A stretch of DNA of 64,000 bases from Actinacidiphila paucisporea (GCF_900142575.1 NZ_FRBI01000009.1:124001-188000); one strand, 5' to 3'. Counted from the first letter of the stretch, positions 16,671 through 25,436 are shown. Translations and numbers: made by a program. Notes: a model not told the origin generated them from the letters alone.

Positions 16671-17873
16671 TCACAGACCTGCGCGGTGCACCACCACGCA
16701 GGTGTGCGGCCCGGTGGCATAGGCCGCCGGCGAGCAGCCGAGGTGGCGGTCGAGCACTTCCGCTCCGCAGTCCGCAGGCGGCCCCAGCCGCGGGTCGGCG
16801 GGGTCGCCGTGCCACCAGACGATACCGGCGAGGTCGAGGTCGCCCGGGTCGAGGGTGTCCTCGTGTACGGCCGTGTGCATGCTGCGCGCCGTGCCGGCTT
16901 CGGTGACGGGTCGTACGTGCCTGACCACCCGTATCTCGTCGTCCTTCGGGCCGACCGCGGCGACGACATGCAGCGGTGCGGTGGGCGGCGCGGGCTCGTA
17001 CCGCGGCAGCGGCACGGGTCGATCACGGTGAGCCCGGCCCTGCGTGCCAGGTCCAGCCACAGCCGCAGTTGACCCGGCCCGTGTCCGGCCCGGATGTTGG
17101 GGTGCAGGACCGCCGCGACGCGATATTCGTCGACCGGCAGCTCCGACACCAACCGCGGGAGCAGCAGCGGCAGTACGTCCTCGGCTCCGCCGTCGCCGAA
17201 CAACGACGCGGGATTCCATGTGGAGTTCAGAAGCACCAGCCGGCGCCCGGGATGCACGCCCAGCGGCCTGCGGAACCGCTCGCGCTATCGCCCGGCGGCC
17301 AGAACCCGGTCGAAGCACGGGTCCCCGCCCAACACCGCTGCCGGCACGGCCTGCGGGCAGCCGGCACGCAGCCGCTCGATCTGCTCGGGGTGCGAGAAGA
17401 CCAGCGCCTCCGCGACCGGTTCGCCGTCCGACAGCAGCCACTGCGGTGACAACCCGAACACCGGCGGCGGGGAGGCGCCCTCCGGCTGCGAGCCCTCCAG
17501 CGTCTTGTTGTAAGCCCACACCGTGCGAGAGGACCGCCAACGGCCCTTTGATGATGCCGAGTTCGCCGCCCAGGCTCGCCGTCACGGCCAGGTCCACCGG
17601 AGTGCTCACCGCCTGCTCCCACGGCAGGACCGGCAACCCTACCGAGTCCAGCAGCTCTGCTACCCCGGCTTGGAAGGGCGAGGAGCCGGTGCAGGTCGCC
17701 AGCAGCTGGACTCGCAAGTCGTCGCGGAACAGCGGCAGTACGTCAAGCAGCCGGGTCGCGGCAGTGACGTTGTGTACGACCAGCAGCACGCGCCGGCTGC
17801 GGCTCCGGGAGGCCCAGCGGGCGGCGTCCTCGCCCACCGGCACCCGCACCCACCCACGCGGTCGCTCCACCAC
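16671..17873 (-). pseudogene. Glycosyltransferase/CDP-glycerol transferase-like gene, multiply disrupted
   Basis: Reading leftward, the frame starts near GTG 17873 (GGAGGG upstream) with SRRVLLVVHNVTAATRLLDV and runs to LAVLSHGVG. An extra T near 17510 then shifts the frame to YNKTLEGSQPEG. A TAG at 17285-17287 interrupts at CFDRVLAAGR, after which the same frame continues RRLVLLNSTWNPASLF. After LARRAGLTVIDP (near 17010) the frame changes again, straight into a Pro-rich C-terminal segment (PLPRYEPAPPTAPLHVVAAV), implying loss of an internal stretch of about 100 codons. The motifs resemble actinobacterial proteins annotated as CDP-glycerol glycerophosphotransferase-like. That identity is less sure than the fact that the gene is broken. 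Confidence 0.7.
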
Positions 17874-17905
17874 GCTCCGCCACTCCCTCCGACCGGCGTC
17901 CCAAC

Positions 17906-18151
17906 CTATCCCGCCCTGACCGGTAGGGTCAGCCCGCCGTCGCGGCCTTCGGCGGTGGCCCGCTGGGCGATTTTGGGGTAGTTGTCGCGGACCATGGCCG
18001 CACACGACCCTGACGGGGTCACGATGTAGTCGTAGTCGTAGTCGTAGTCGTAGTCGTAGTCGGTGAAGACGGTGGCGTAGCGGTGGACCAGTGGCTCGGT
18101 CTGGTGCCGGTAGCCGGTGTTGTACTGCGGCTGGCCGCAGCAGGACTGGCC
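17906..18151 (-). pseudogene. lutA: lutA remnant ((Fe-S)-binding lactate-utilisation protein fragment)
   Basis: A fragment of about 80 codons, in the same frame as rhaB and starting some 36 bases after its stop. FPTGQSCCGQPQYNTGYRHQ and VTPSGSCAAMVRDNYPKI correspond to about residues 35-100 of LutA, the CCG-domain iron-sulfur subunit of L-lactate oxidation. The start, the remaining cysteine motifs and lutB/lutC are missing, and the frame ends TAG at 17906. Between the two conserved blocks is a (DY)6 tract encoded by six perfect hexanucleotides. In intact actinobacterial rhamnose operons, lut genes can follow to consume lactate made from lactaldehyde. Here only the scar remains. Confidence 0.8.
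18026..18061. repeat. Hexanucleotide microsatellite (GTAGTC)6
   Basis: Six perfect tandem GTAGTC units (GACTAC on the minus strand) inside the lutA remnant, encoding alternating Asp-Tyr. Intact LutA proteins have one such dipeptide at this place, so this is an expansion by slippage. Confidence 0.97.
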
Positions 18152-18187
18152 GGTGGGGAAGCGAGGCGGCGGGTGAGGGTCCGGCGG

Positions 18188-19717
18188 TCACCGGCCGGTC
18201 CCGGGGACGGTCGGGGGCACGGAAGGGGACCCGGCCGCGAGCCGGGCCTCCGCGGCGTCCCAGGCTCGGCTGTCGCCCTGAGGGCGGTAGTGGCGCAACC
18301 GCTGCGTATCGGCGACGAGTTGCCGCATCTGCGCGAGGTCGCCCACCAGGCCGTGGGCGCGCGCCTGCACCAGCACGTTGCCGATCGCCGTGGCCTCGGT
18401 GGGTCCGGCGACGACAGGCAAGCCGGTCGCGTCGGCGGTCAGTTGGCACAGCAGCGCGTTTCGGCTCCCGCCGCCGACGAGGTGGATCCGGGTGATGTCG
18501 CGGCCGGAGAGTTCCGCGGCACGGCGCAGCACCCGGCGGTGTGCCAGGGCCAGGCTGTCCAGCACGCAGCGGACCACCGCGCCCGGCTCGGCCGGCGGGC
18601 GCCGGCCGGTGTGGACGCAGGCGCCGGCGATGGCGGCGGGCATGTCGTCGGGGGCGAGGAATTCCGGTGCGTCGGGGTCGATCAGCGCCGCGAGCGGTTC
18701 CGCCCGGGCGGCGGCGGTGAGCAGCGGAGTGAGGGCCACCGGCCGACCGCGCGCGGCCCAGGCGCGGCGGCATTCCTCGATCAGCCACATGCCCATGATG
18801 TTGCGCAGATAGCGGACGGTGCCGTCGATGCCGCGCTCGTTGGTGAAGTTGGCGGCCCGTGACTCCTCGGTGAGCACGGGCGCGTCCAGTTCGAGACCGG
18901 CCAGCGACCACGTACCGCAGGAGATGTACGCGGCACCTCCGCCGGTCGCGGGCACCGCGGCCACGGCGGAGGCGGTGTCGTGGGAGGCGACCGTGACGAC
19001 GGGCGTGTCCGCGGGGAGACCGGTGGCGGCGGCGACCTGCGGCAGCAGGGGGCCGGCCGGTGTGCCGGGTTCGCGCAGCGGTGGCAGCAGGTCGGTGTCG
19101 AGCCCGGTGGCCGCCGCGATGTCCCGCGACCAGGTGCCGGTCCTGGCGTCGAGCAGCCCGGTCGTGGAGGCGTTGGTGATCTCGGCGCCGACGGAGCCGG
19201 TCAGCCAGTACGTCAGCAGGTCGGGGATGAGCAACAGAGTTCGGGCGAAACCGAGTTGGACCGACCCGCGGGATGCGGCCAGCTGGAAGACGGTGTTGAA
19301 GGGCAGGTGCTGGAGCCCGGTGGTGCCGTACAGCCGCTGCGCGCCGACCCGGTCGCGCAGCTGCTCCGCGAGGCCCGAGGTGCGGTCGTCGCGGTAGTGG
19401 TGGGGCAGGCCGAGCAGCGCGCCGTCCGCGTCGAGCAGGCCGTAGTCCACGGCCCAGGTGTCGATGCCTACCGACGCCACGGGGCCGGTCTTCGCGGCCT
19501 CGCGCAACCCGTCGAGCACCCCCTGGAAGAGGCCGGGAAGATTCCAGTGCAGCCCGGTGGGCAGCCGCAGCGGGGTGTTGGGGAAGCGGTGGACCTCGGT
19601 GAGGTCCAGGCGGCCCCGCCCCACCCGTCCCACGATCACCCGGCCGCTCGTCGCCCCGAGATCCACCGCGGCGAAGGCGGACGGGGCGGCGGAGTCGGAC
19701 GGTGCGGTCGAGGTCAC
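18188..19717 (-). CDS. rhaB: Rhamnulokinase
   Basis: A 509-residue FGGY-family sugar kinase that phosphorylates L-rhamnulose at C1 with ATP. The N-terminal phosphate loop reads FAAVDLGATSGRVIVGRV, the catalytic region GIDTWAVDYGLLD and the second nucleotide-binding motif IHLVGGGSRNALLCQLTADA. A ribose-contact segment SHDTASAVAAVP is also typical. The start is GTG 19717 with AAGGAAAG upstream. It lies 89 bp after rhaEW on the same strand and is the last intact gene of the catabolic operon before the lutA scar. Its product is the substrate of the neighbouring aldolase. Confidence 0.95.
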   Translation of the reverse strand: MTSTAPSDSAAPSAFAAVDLGATSGRVIVGRVGRGRLDLTEVHRFPNTPLRLPTGLHWNLPGLFQGVLDGLREAAKTGPVASVGIDTWAVDYGLLDADGALLGLPHHYRDDRTSGLAEQLRDRVGAQRLYGTTGLQHLPFNTVFQLAASRGSVQLGFARTLLLIPDLLTYWLTGSVGAEITNASTTGLLDARTGTWSRDIAAATGLDTDLLPPLREPGTPAGPLLPQVAAATGLPADTPVVTVASHDTASAVAAVPATGGGAAYISCGTWSLAGLELDAPVLTEESRAANFTNERGIDGTVRYLRNIMGMWLIEECRRAWAARGRPVALTPLLTAAARAEPLAALIDPDAPEFLAPDDMPAAIAGACVHTGRRPPAEPGAVVRCVLDSLALAHRRVLRRAAELSGRDITRIHLVGGGSRNALLCQLTADATGLPVVAGPTEATAIGNVLVQARAHGLVGDLAQMRQLVADTQRLRHYRPQGDSRAWDAAEARLAAGSPSVPPTVPGTGR

Positions 19718-19806
19718 GGGGCTTTCCTTCTGCGGGCGAGGGGGAAGGCAAGGCGGGAGGGGGACGCAAGCCGGCGGACGGCGAAGGCCGCGGACGGCAC
19801 CGCGGC

Positions 19807-21861
19807 TCAGCGCAGGAAGGCCGCCGCGACCCCGGCGTCGACCGGGATGTGCAACCCGGTCGTGTGGGCGAGGTCGCCGCCGGTGAGGGCGAATACCGCG
19901 TTGGCCACGTGCTCGGGCAGCACCTCCCGCTTGAGCAGCGTGCGCTGGGCGTAGAACGCGCCCAACTCCGACTCCTCCACCCCGTAGACGGCCGCGCGCT
20001 TGGCCCCCCAGCCGCCGGCGAAGATGCCGGAGCCGCGGACGACGCCGTCGGGGTTGACGCCGTTGACGCGGATGCCGTGCTCGCCCAACTCGGCGGCGAG
20101 CAGCCGGACCTGGTGGGCCTGGTCGGCCTTGGTGGCGGAGTAGGCGATGTTGTTGGGGCCGGCGAAGACCGCGTTCTTGGAGGCGATGTAGACGATGTCG
20201 CCGCCCAGTTGCTGCTCGGCCATCACCCGGGCGGCGGCGCGGGAGACCAGGAAGGAGCCGCGGGCCATGATGCGGTGCTGGAGGTCCCAGTCGGCCGCGG
20301 TGGTCTCCAGCAGCGGCTTGGAGATCGAGATGCCCGCGTTGTTGACCACCAGGTCCACCCCGCCGAAGGCGAGCAGCGCCTCGTCGAAGGCGGCGGCGAT
20401 CTGCTCCTCCGACGTCACGTCGACCGTCACCGCGACGGCCTTGTCGGCGCCGCCCAACTCCTCGGCGACGGCAGCCGCCTTGGCCGCGTCCAGGTCGGCG
20501 ACGACGACGCACGCGCCCTCGGCGACGAGCCGGTGCGCGATGGCCCGGCCGATGCCGGACCCGGCGCCGGTGACCAGCGCGATCCGGGTGGCGAGCGCCT
20601 TCGGCGCCGGCATCCGCCGCAGCTTGGCCTCCTCCAACTCCCAGTATTCGATGCGGAATTTCTCCGACTCCTCGATCGGCCGGTAGCTGGAGACGGCTTC
20701 GGCGCCGCGCATCACGTTGATCGCGTTGAGGTAGAACTCGCCGGCCACCCGGGCGGTCTGCTTGTCCTTGCCGAAGCTGAACATGCCCACGCCCGGCACC
20801 AGCACGATCGCCGGGTCCGCGCCACGCATGGCGGGGGAGTCGGGCGAGGCGTGCCGCTGGTAGTAATCGGCGTACGCGGTGCGGTAGTCGGCGTGCAGCT
20901 CGCGGAGCCGGGCCGCGGCATCCTCCAGCGGAGCGCCGGGCGGCAGGTCGAGGACCAGCGGGCGGACCTTCGTGCGCAGGAAGTGGTCGGGGCAGGAGGT
21001 GCCCAGCGCGGCCAGCCGCGGGTGCTCGGCGCGGGAGAGGAAGTCCAGCACCTCGGGCGTATCGGTGAAGTGGCCGACCTGCGGGCGGTCGGCGGAGGCC
21101 AGCGCGCGGATCAGCGGCGCCAGCGCGGCGGCTCGCGCCCTGCGCTCGGCTTCGGGCAGCGGCAGGTAACCGTCCAGGACCGGTCCGAACGGCTCGGGGC
21201 GGCCGTGCTCGGTGATAAAGGCCTCGGCGGTGCGGATGATGTGCAGCGCATTGCGCTCGCACTCCTGGGAGGTGTCGCCCCACGCGGTGATGCCGTGGCC
21301 GCCCAGAACGCAGCCGACGGCCTGTGGGATGGCCTGCCTGACCGCGGCGATGTCCAGGCCGAGTTGGAAGCCGGGGCGCCGCCAGGGCACCCAGACGACG
21401 GTGTCGCCGAAGCACTCGGCGGTGAGTTTCTCGCCGTCGGCGGCGCAGGCCAGCGCGATCCCCGAGTCGGGGTGCAGGTGGTCGACGTGGGGCGCGTCGA
21501 CCAGACCGTGCATGGCCGTGTCGATGGAGGGCGCGGCCCCGCCCCTGCCGTGCAGGCAGTAGTCGAACGCGGCGACCATCTCGTCCTCGCGCTCCACCCC
21601 CGGGTAGACCTCGGCCAGCGCCCGCAGCCGGTCGAGCCGCAGCACGGCCAGGCCGGACTCCGTGAGGGTGCCCAGGTCGCCGCCGGAGCCCTTGACCCAC
21701 ATCAGCTCGATCCCGGAGCCGGTGACCGGATCGGGCGCGCTGCCCTTGGCGGAGGTGTTGCCGCCGGCGTAGTTGGTGTTGCGCGGGTCCGAGCCCAGCC
21801 GGTTCGAGCGCTCCAGCAGCTCGCTGACGGTGCTCTGCTCGGGGAGGGGAACGGCGGCCAT
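19807..21861 (-). CDS. rhaEW: Bifunctional rhamnulose-1-phosphate aldolase/lactaldehyde dehydrogenase
   Basis: A 684-residue fusion. Residues 1 to about 415 form a class II aldolase domain, with the zinc motif HVDHLH (125-130) and GCVLGGHGITAWG. It splits rhamnulose 1-phosphate into DHAP and L-lactaldehyde. Residues about 417-684 form a short-chain dehydrogenase with the NAD-binding TGAGSGIG (431-438) and the catalytic pair Y574 and K578 in YSATK, which oxidises lactaldehyde to lactate. Length and order match the RhaEW type. ATG 21861 follows AAAGGAC. It lies 91 bp after rhaI and forms an operon with rhaI and rhaB. Confidence 0.95.
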   Translation of the reverse strand: MAAVPLPEQSTVSELLERSNRLGSDPRNTNYAGGNTSAKGSAPDPVTGSGIELMWVKGSGGDLGTLTESGLAVLRLDRLRALAEVYPGVEREDEMVAAFDYCLHGRGGAAPSIDTAMHGLVDAPHVDHLHPDSGIALACAADGEKLTAECFGDTVVWVPWRRPGFQLGLDIAAVRQAIPQAVGCVLGGHGITAWGDTSQECERNALHIIRTAEAFITEHGRPEPFGPVLDGYLPLPEAERRARAAALAPLIRALASADRPQVGHFTDTPEVLDFLSRAEHPRLAALGTSCPDHFLRTKVRPLVLDLPPGAPLEDAAARLRELHADYRTAYADYYQRHASPDSPAMRGADPAIVLVPGVGMFSFGKDKQTARVAGEFYLNAINVMRGAEAVSSYRPIEESEKFRIEYWELEEAKLRRMPAPKALATRIALVTGAGSGIGRAIAHRLVAEGACVVVADLDAAKAAAVAEELGGADKAVAVTVDVTSEEQIAAAFDEALLAFGGVDLVVNNAGISISKPLLETTAADWDLQHRIMARGSFLVSRAAARVMAEQQLGGDIVYIASKNAVFAGPNNIAYSATKADQAHQVRLLAAELGEHGIRVNGVNPDGVVRGSGIFAGGWGAKRAAVYGVEESELGAFYAQRTLLKREVLPEHVANAVFALTGGDLAHTTGLHIPVDAGVAAAFLR

Positions 21862-21952
21862 GGGTGGTGTCCTTTGCGGTTCTGGAGGTCAGGGGTGCCG
21901 GTGCTTCGCATACGGGACGGGGGCGCGGCGGCTGCCGCGTACGGCCGAGGGC

Positions 21953-23119
21953 TCAGGCGCCCCAGCCGGCCTGTTCGCCGCCGACCCGGCCGGACACGAT
22001 CTGCTGCTGCCAGCCGGAGGCGCGGTAGGCCGCCATCGGGTCGGGGTGCAGCCCCTGCTCCTCGCGCACCGAGGCCAGCAGCGGGCGTACGTCGGTGTTG
22101 TACGCGTCCATCAGCACCGCGTTGGCCTCCAGCACGTCGCCCGCGAGCTGCGCCGCGGCCAGCGCGTCCGCGTCGACCAGCAGGGCCTTGGCAGTGGCCT
22201 CCTGGACGTTCATCACCGAGCGGATGATCGCCGGGATCTTCGCCTCGATGTTGTGGCACTGGTCGAGCATGAAGGCCACGCCGGTCTCGGCCCGCAGCCC
22301 GCCGTTCTTGACGACCTCGTACAGGATCCGGAAAAGCTGGAAGGGGTCGGCCGCGCCGACCATCAGGTCGTCGTCGGCGTAGAAGCGGGAGTTGAAGTCG
22401 AAGCCGCCGAGCTTTCCCTCGCGCAGCAGGAAGGCGACGATGAACTCGATGTTGGTGCCCGGCGCGTGGTGCCCGGTGTCCACCACGACCTGCGCCTTCG
22501 GGCCGAGTTTGAGGCAGTGTGCGTACGCCGTGCCCCAGTCGGGGACGTCGGTGGCGTAGAAGGCCGGCTCGAACAGCTTGTACTCCAGCAGCATCCGCTG
22601 GTCGTCGCCGAGCCGTTGGTAGACCGCCGCGAGCGCCTCGGCCAGCCGGTCCTGGCGGGCCGCGATGTCGTCCTGGCCCGGGTAGTTGGTGCCGTCGGAG
22701 AACCACAGCTTCAGGTCGCGCGAACCGGTGGCGTCCATGATGTCGACGCACTCCAGCAGATGGCCCAGCGCCTTGCGGCGGACCGCCGGGTCGGGGTTGG
22801 TCACCGAGCCGAGCTTGTAGTCGTCGTCCTGGAAGACGTTGGAGTTGATCGCGCCCAGCGTCAGCCCGCGCTCCTCGGCGTGGGCACGGAGCCCCGCGTA
22901 GTCCTCGACGCGGTCCCACGGGATGTGCAGTGCCACCACCGGCGCCACGCCGGTCGCCGCGTGCACCTGGGCGGCGTCGTCCAGCTTCTCGTACGGGTCG
23001 CGGGGCACGCCCTCCTGCCGGAACACCTTGAAGCGGGTACCGGAGTTGCCGTACGCCCACGACGGGGTCTCGATCCGCTGGGACTTCAGCGCCGCCCGGA
23101 CGGCCGACCGATCTGTCAT
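21953..23119 (-). CDS. rhaI: L-rhamnose isomerase (RhaI type)
   Basis: A 388-residue xylose-isomerase-like TIM barrel that converts L-rhamnose to L-rhamnulose with divalent metals. Metal-site segments are visible: [53 protein letters not shown] and [15 protein letters not shown] chose ATG 23119 because AGAGG precedes it; an ATG eight codons earlier lies inside an operator and has no ribosome-binding site. A consensus promoter and operators lie immediately upstream. It is the first gene of the rhaI-rhaEW-rhaB operon. Confidence 0.95.
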   Translation of the reverse strand: MTDRSAVRAALKSQRIETPSWAYGNSGTRFKVFRQEGVPRDPYEKLDDAAQVHAATGVAPVVALHIPWDRVEDYAGLRAHAEERGLTLGAINSNVFQDDDYKLGSVTNPDPAVRRKALGHLLECVDIMDATGSRDLKLWFSDGTNYPGQDDIAARQDRLAEALAAVYQRLGDDQRMLLEYKLFEPAFYATDVPDWGTAYAHCLKLGPKAQVVVDTGHHAPGTNIEFIVAFLLREGKLGGFDFNSRFYADDDLMVGAADPFQLFRILYEVVKNGGLRAETGVAFMLDQCHNIEAKIPAIIRSVMNVQEATAKALLVDADALAAAQLAGDVLEANAVLMDAYNTDVRPLLASVREEQGLHPDPMAAYRASGWQQQIVSGRVGGEQAGWGA

Positions 23120-23130
23120 GGCAACCTCTG

Positions 23131-23142
23131 TGAATCGTTTCA
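23131..23142. promoter_or_regulatory. RhaR operator A (TGAA-N4-TTCA)
   Basis: TGAATCGTTTCA, centred just downstream of the rhaI -10 element, where a repressor would block transcription. First of five sites with the same arms in this locus. Confidence 0.8.
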
Positions 23143-23152
23143 TTTAGCGGAC

Positions 23153-23181
23153 ACCGTAGTGGTGACGGCAACGTCTGTCAA
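23153..23181 (-). promoter_or_regulatory. rhaI promoter
   Basis: On the minus strand TTGACA (23181-23176) and TACGGT (23158-23153) are separated by exactly 17 bp, a near-consensus housekeeping promoter, which is uncommon in such GC-rich DNA. Operator A overlaps the expected start region and operator B lies just upstream of the -35. Confidence 0.75.
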
Positions 23182-23196
23182 TAACTTGCGACGCAA

Positions 23197-23208
23197 TGAA
23201 ATGGTTCA
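23197..23208. promoter_or_regulatory. RhaR operator B
   Basis: TGAAATGGTTCA, between the rhaI promoter and the divergent transporter promoter; it could serve both. Confidence 0.75.
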
Positions 23209-23251
23209 TGCGGCCGCGTATGAGGTGCCCGGCGGGCGTGCCGGTCGAGCC

Positions 23252-23280
23252 TTGACGACCTCGCTGAGCGGGGCTAGCGT
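23252..23280 (+). promoter_or_regulatory. Orphaned rhamnose-transporter promoter, now upstream of rhaM
   Basis: TTGACG at 23252-23257 and TAGCGT at 23275-23280 with a 17-bp spacer, on the strand opposite rhaI. Operator C lies 15 bp downstream of the -10. It would originally have driven the ABC transporter genes; it now reads through their remnants into rhaM. Confidence 0.65.
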
Positions 23281-23295
23281 CCCGGCATCGCCCGT

Positions 23296-23307
23296 TGAAA
23301 CAGTTCA
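23296..23307. promoter_or_regulatory. RhaR operator C
   Basis: TGAAACAGTTCA, placed relative to the plus-strand promoter as operator A is to the rhaI promoter. Confidence 0.8.
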
Positions 23308-23350
23308 CCTCCCCTGTTTCTCGTCGGAGCCTCAGGAGTCACCCACGCCC

Positions 23351-23550
23351 ATGACCGACAGCGCACCGGAACGGACTCCGGTTCCCCCGCCGGAGGGGTG
23401 AGCGTGCCCTTCGCGGACACTCGCCGCGGCGGGTCGACGCCCTCGCGGTGTCCGTGCAGGACCCCGCTGCGCTGCGCACCGCCTGCATCAGGTCCGGAGG
23501 GTGTGCGCCCCCGGAAGAGCGGCGCCACGGTCGTCACGTACGACCCCCCG
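23351..23550 (+). pseudogene. Remnants of the rhamnose ABC transporter (ATPase start and RhaS fragment)
   Basis: ATG 23351, with AGGAG upstream, opens a 16-codon frame (MTDSAPERTPVPPPEG, then TGA) that looks like the leader of a sugar-transporter ATPase without its body. From 23433 one frame reads VDALAVSVQDPAALRTA, and from 23512 another reads RKSGATVVTYDPP. Together they match the characteristic (D-A-[IL]-A-V-S-x-x-D-P) and (G-x-x-V-V-T-Y-D) block of ribose/rhamnose-type binding proteins, but out of frame and with extra bases between. In related loci, genes for an ATPase, two permeases and RhaS lie between rhaI and rhaM. Here they are missing. The sequence from 23550 to 23777 shows nothing recognisable. 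Confidence 0.55.
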
Positions 23551-23777
23551 CACCGCGAGCGCACCGGTCCCCGGCCTGACGGATCAGCGGGGCTCCCCGG
23601 CAGACCCGCGCGACCGGCCCCATGGGCCGCACCTTCGCGACAGCGGCCGGGTCGGCATGGCGGGTCCCCGGCAAAGCGGCCGTCCTCGGGAAGCGGGAGG
23701 TCGGACGGCCGAGAGGTCGGGAGGTCCACCATCGGCCGGCTCGATTTCCGGCCCGGCCGCCCAAGAAAGGAACGTTG

Positions 23778-24098
23778 ATGAAACGCGTATGCTTTCTGCT
23801 CAAAATCCGACAGGAACGCCTTGCCGAGTACCGTGAACGCCATGCCGCGGTATGGCCGGAGATGCAGGCCGCACTGACTGCGACAGGTTGGCACAATTAC
23901 TCGCTCTTCCTGCGGGATGACGGTCTGCTGGTCGGCTATCTGGAGACCGAGGATTTCGAGCGGGCGAGGGCCGCGATGGACGCCACGGAGGTCAATGCCC
24001 GCTGGCAGGCGGAAATGGCGGGCTTCTTCGAAGAATTGGACGGGAGCGCACCGGATGCGGCTATGGTTCCGCTCAGCGAGGTCTTCCACCTCGCCTGA
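23778..24098 (+). CDS. rhaM: L-rhamnose mutarotase
   Basis: A 106-residue ferredoxin-like-fold protein that interconverts alpha- and beta-L-rhamnopyranose, supplying the anomer used by the isomerase. It shows the family pattern MKRVCFLLKIRQERLAEYRE, RHAAVWPEMQAALTATGWHN (the conserved His-Val/Ala-Trp-Pro-Glu region), YSLFLRDDGLLVGYLE and the C-terminal PLSEVFHL. Length is typical. AAGAAAGGAACG precedes ATG 23778. It is intact even though the transporter genes upstream have been lost, and is probably now expressed from the promoter at 23252. Confidence 0.95.
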   Translation: MKRVCFLLKIRQERLAEYRERHAAVWPEMQAALTATGWHNYSLFLRDDGLLVGYLETEDFERARAAMDATEVNARWQAEMAGFFEELDGSAPDAAMVPLSEVFHLA

Positions 24099-24252
24099 AC
24101 GGCCCCTCGTTGACGCGGGCACCGGAATCGTTGCCGCCCGCTCGCCGGCTGCATGCGTCTGTCCGGCGCGTCCGGTACTTGACGCCTGACGCCTGACGCC
24201 CGCTCGTGCGTGCGCCTGTCGCCCGCTTGCCGCAGGGGGCGGGCGACGGAGG

Positions 24253-24264
24253 TGAAGCGATTCA
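24253..24264. promoter_or_regulatory. RhaR operator D
   Basis: TGAAGCGATTCA, about 110 bp upstream of the regulator start. With operator E it brackets the likely promoter of the regulator gene. Confidence 0.75.
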
Positions 24265-24332
24265 TTCACACCTCGTTCGTGTTCTGCCGGATCAGCATTC
24301 TGTTCTGCGATGCGGGGTCGGACCCGTATGAT

Positions 24333-24344
24333 TGAATAGGTTCA
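24333..24344. promoter_or_regulatory. RhaR operator E
   Basis: TGAATAGGTTCA, directly after a TATGAT (24327-24332) that could be the regulator's -10 element. This suggests autorepression. No other gene lies in 24099-24373. Confidence 0.75.
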
Positions 24345-24373
24345 ATTTCCAGTCCGGGGAGCGGGGACGGAGC

Positions 24374-25393
24374 GTGGCATCCATGGTGGGGATCAAAGAC
24401 GTGGCGCGGCAGGCCGGCGTCTCGGTGGGCACCGTCTCCAACGTGATCAACCGGCCCGACCTGGTGGCCGAGGAGACCAGGACGCGGGTGCAGTCGGTCA
24501 TCGCCAGGCTCGGCTATGTCCGCAGCGAGTCCGCCCGCCAGCTCAGAGCCGGCGCCAGCCGCATCATGGCGCTGCTCGTCCTCGACATGGGCAACCCCTT
24601 CTTCGTGGCCGTCGCCAGCGGCGCCGAGCGCACCGCGCGGGCGGCCGGCCTCGGCGTGATGGTCTGCAACAGCGCGCAGAGCGTCAGTGAGGAGCGGGAA
24701 TACCTCTCGCTCTTCGCCGAGCAGCGGGTCCGCGGCGTCCTGGTCACCCCCGCCGACCCGACCGGCCGCAGTCTCGACGGCCTGCGCAGCCAGGGCATCC
24801 CCTTCGTCCTGGTCGACCGCGTCTCGGCGGACCCGTCGGTCTGCTCGGTGTCGGTGGACGACGTGGCAGGCGGCCGCCTCGCCGTGCAGCACCTGGTCGC
24901 GGCCGGCCACCGGGCGATCGTCTACGTCGGCGGGCCGCCGGAGGTCACCCAGGTCCACGACCGCAAGGCCGGCGCGCTGGCCGCCCTCGCCGAGGCCGGA
25001 CTCCCCGCCTCGGCGCTGACCGAGATCTCCGCCGAGCGCCTCGACGTCGCCGCCGGCCGCGACGCGGGATCGCGCCTGCTGGGCCTCGGGCACCGGCCCA
25101 CCGCGGTCTTCTGCGCGAACGACCTGCTGGCGCTCGGCGTCCTCCAGGCGATGTTCGCGGCCAGGATCAGCGTCCCCGACGAGATGGCGATCGTCGGCTA
25201 CGACGACATCGAATTCGCCGCGGCCGCCGCCGTCCCCCTCACCTCGGTACGCCAGCCCGCCGTCGCCATGGGCCGCCTCGCCGCCGAGATGCTGCTGGAG
25301 GAGACGGTCGGCGACCCGGCCGACCACCGCCACCGCCAGACCGTCCTGCAGCCGGAACTGGTCGTCCGCGGCTCCAGCCTCCCCGGTCGCTGA
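24374..25393 (+). CDS. LacI-family regulator of L-rhamnose catabolism
   Basis: A 339-residue LacI/GalR regulator: helix-turn-helix GIKDVARQAGVSVGTVSNVI, hinge and sugar-binding domain (IMALLVLDMGNPFFVAVASG, FVLVDRVSAD, AVFCANDLLALGVLQAMF, MAIVGYDDIEFAAAA). The start is either GTG 24374, behind GGGGACGG, or ATG 24383, behind GGAG; they differ by three residues. Its position next to rhaM and the five shared TGAA-N4-TTCA sites at rhaI, the transporter promoter and its own promoter identify it as the local rhamnose repressor. The family and context are firm. Effector identity is inferred. Confidence 0.92.
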   Translation: MASMVGIKDVARQAGVSVGTVSNVINRPDLVAEETRTRVQSVIARLGYVRSESARQLRAGASRIMALLVLDMGNPFFVAVASGAERTARAAGLGVMVCNSAQSVSEEREYLSLFAEQRVRGVLVTPADPTGRSLDGLRSQGIPFVLVDRVSADPSVCSVSVDDVAGGRLAVQHLVAAGHRAIVYVGGPPEVTQVHDRKAGALAALAEAGLPASALTEISAERLDVAAGRDAGSRLLGLGHRPTAVFCANDLLALGVLQAMFAARISVPDEMAIVGYDDIEFAAAAAVPLTSVRQPAVAMGRLAAEMLLEETVGDPADHRHRQTVLQPELVVRGSSLPGR

Positions 25394-25436
25394 AACCAGC
25401 CGCTGGCATAAGCCACCGACCGGTCACCGACCGGCC

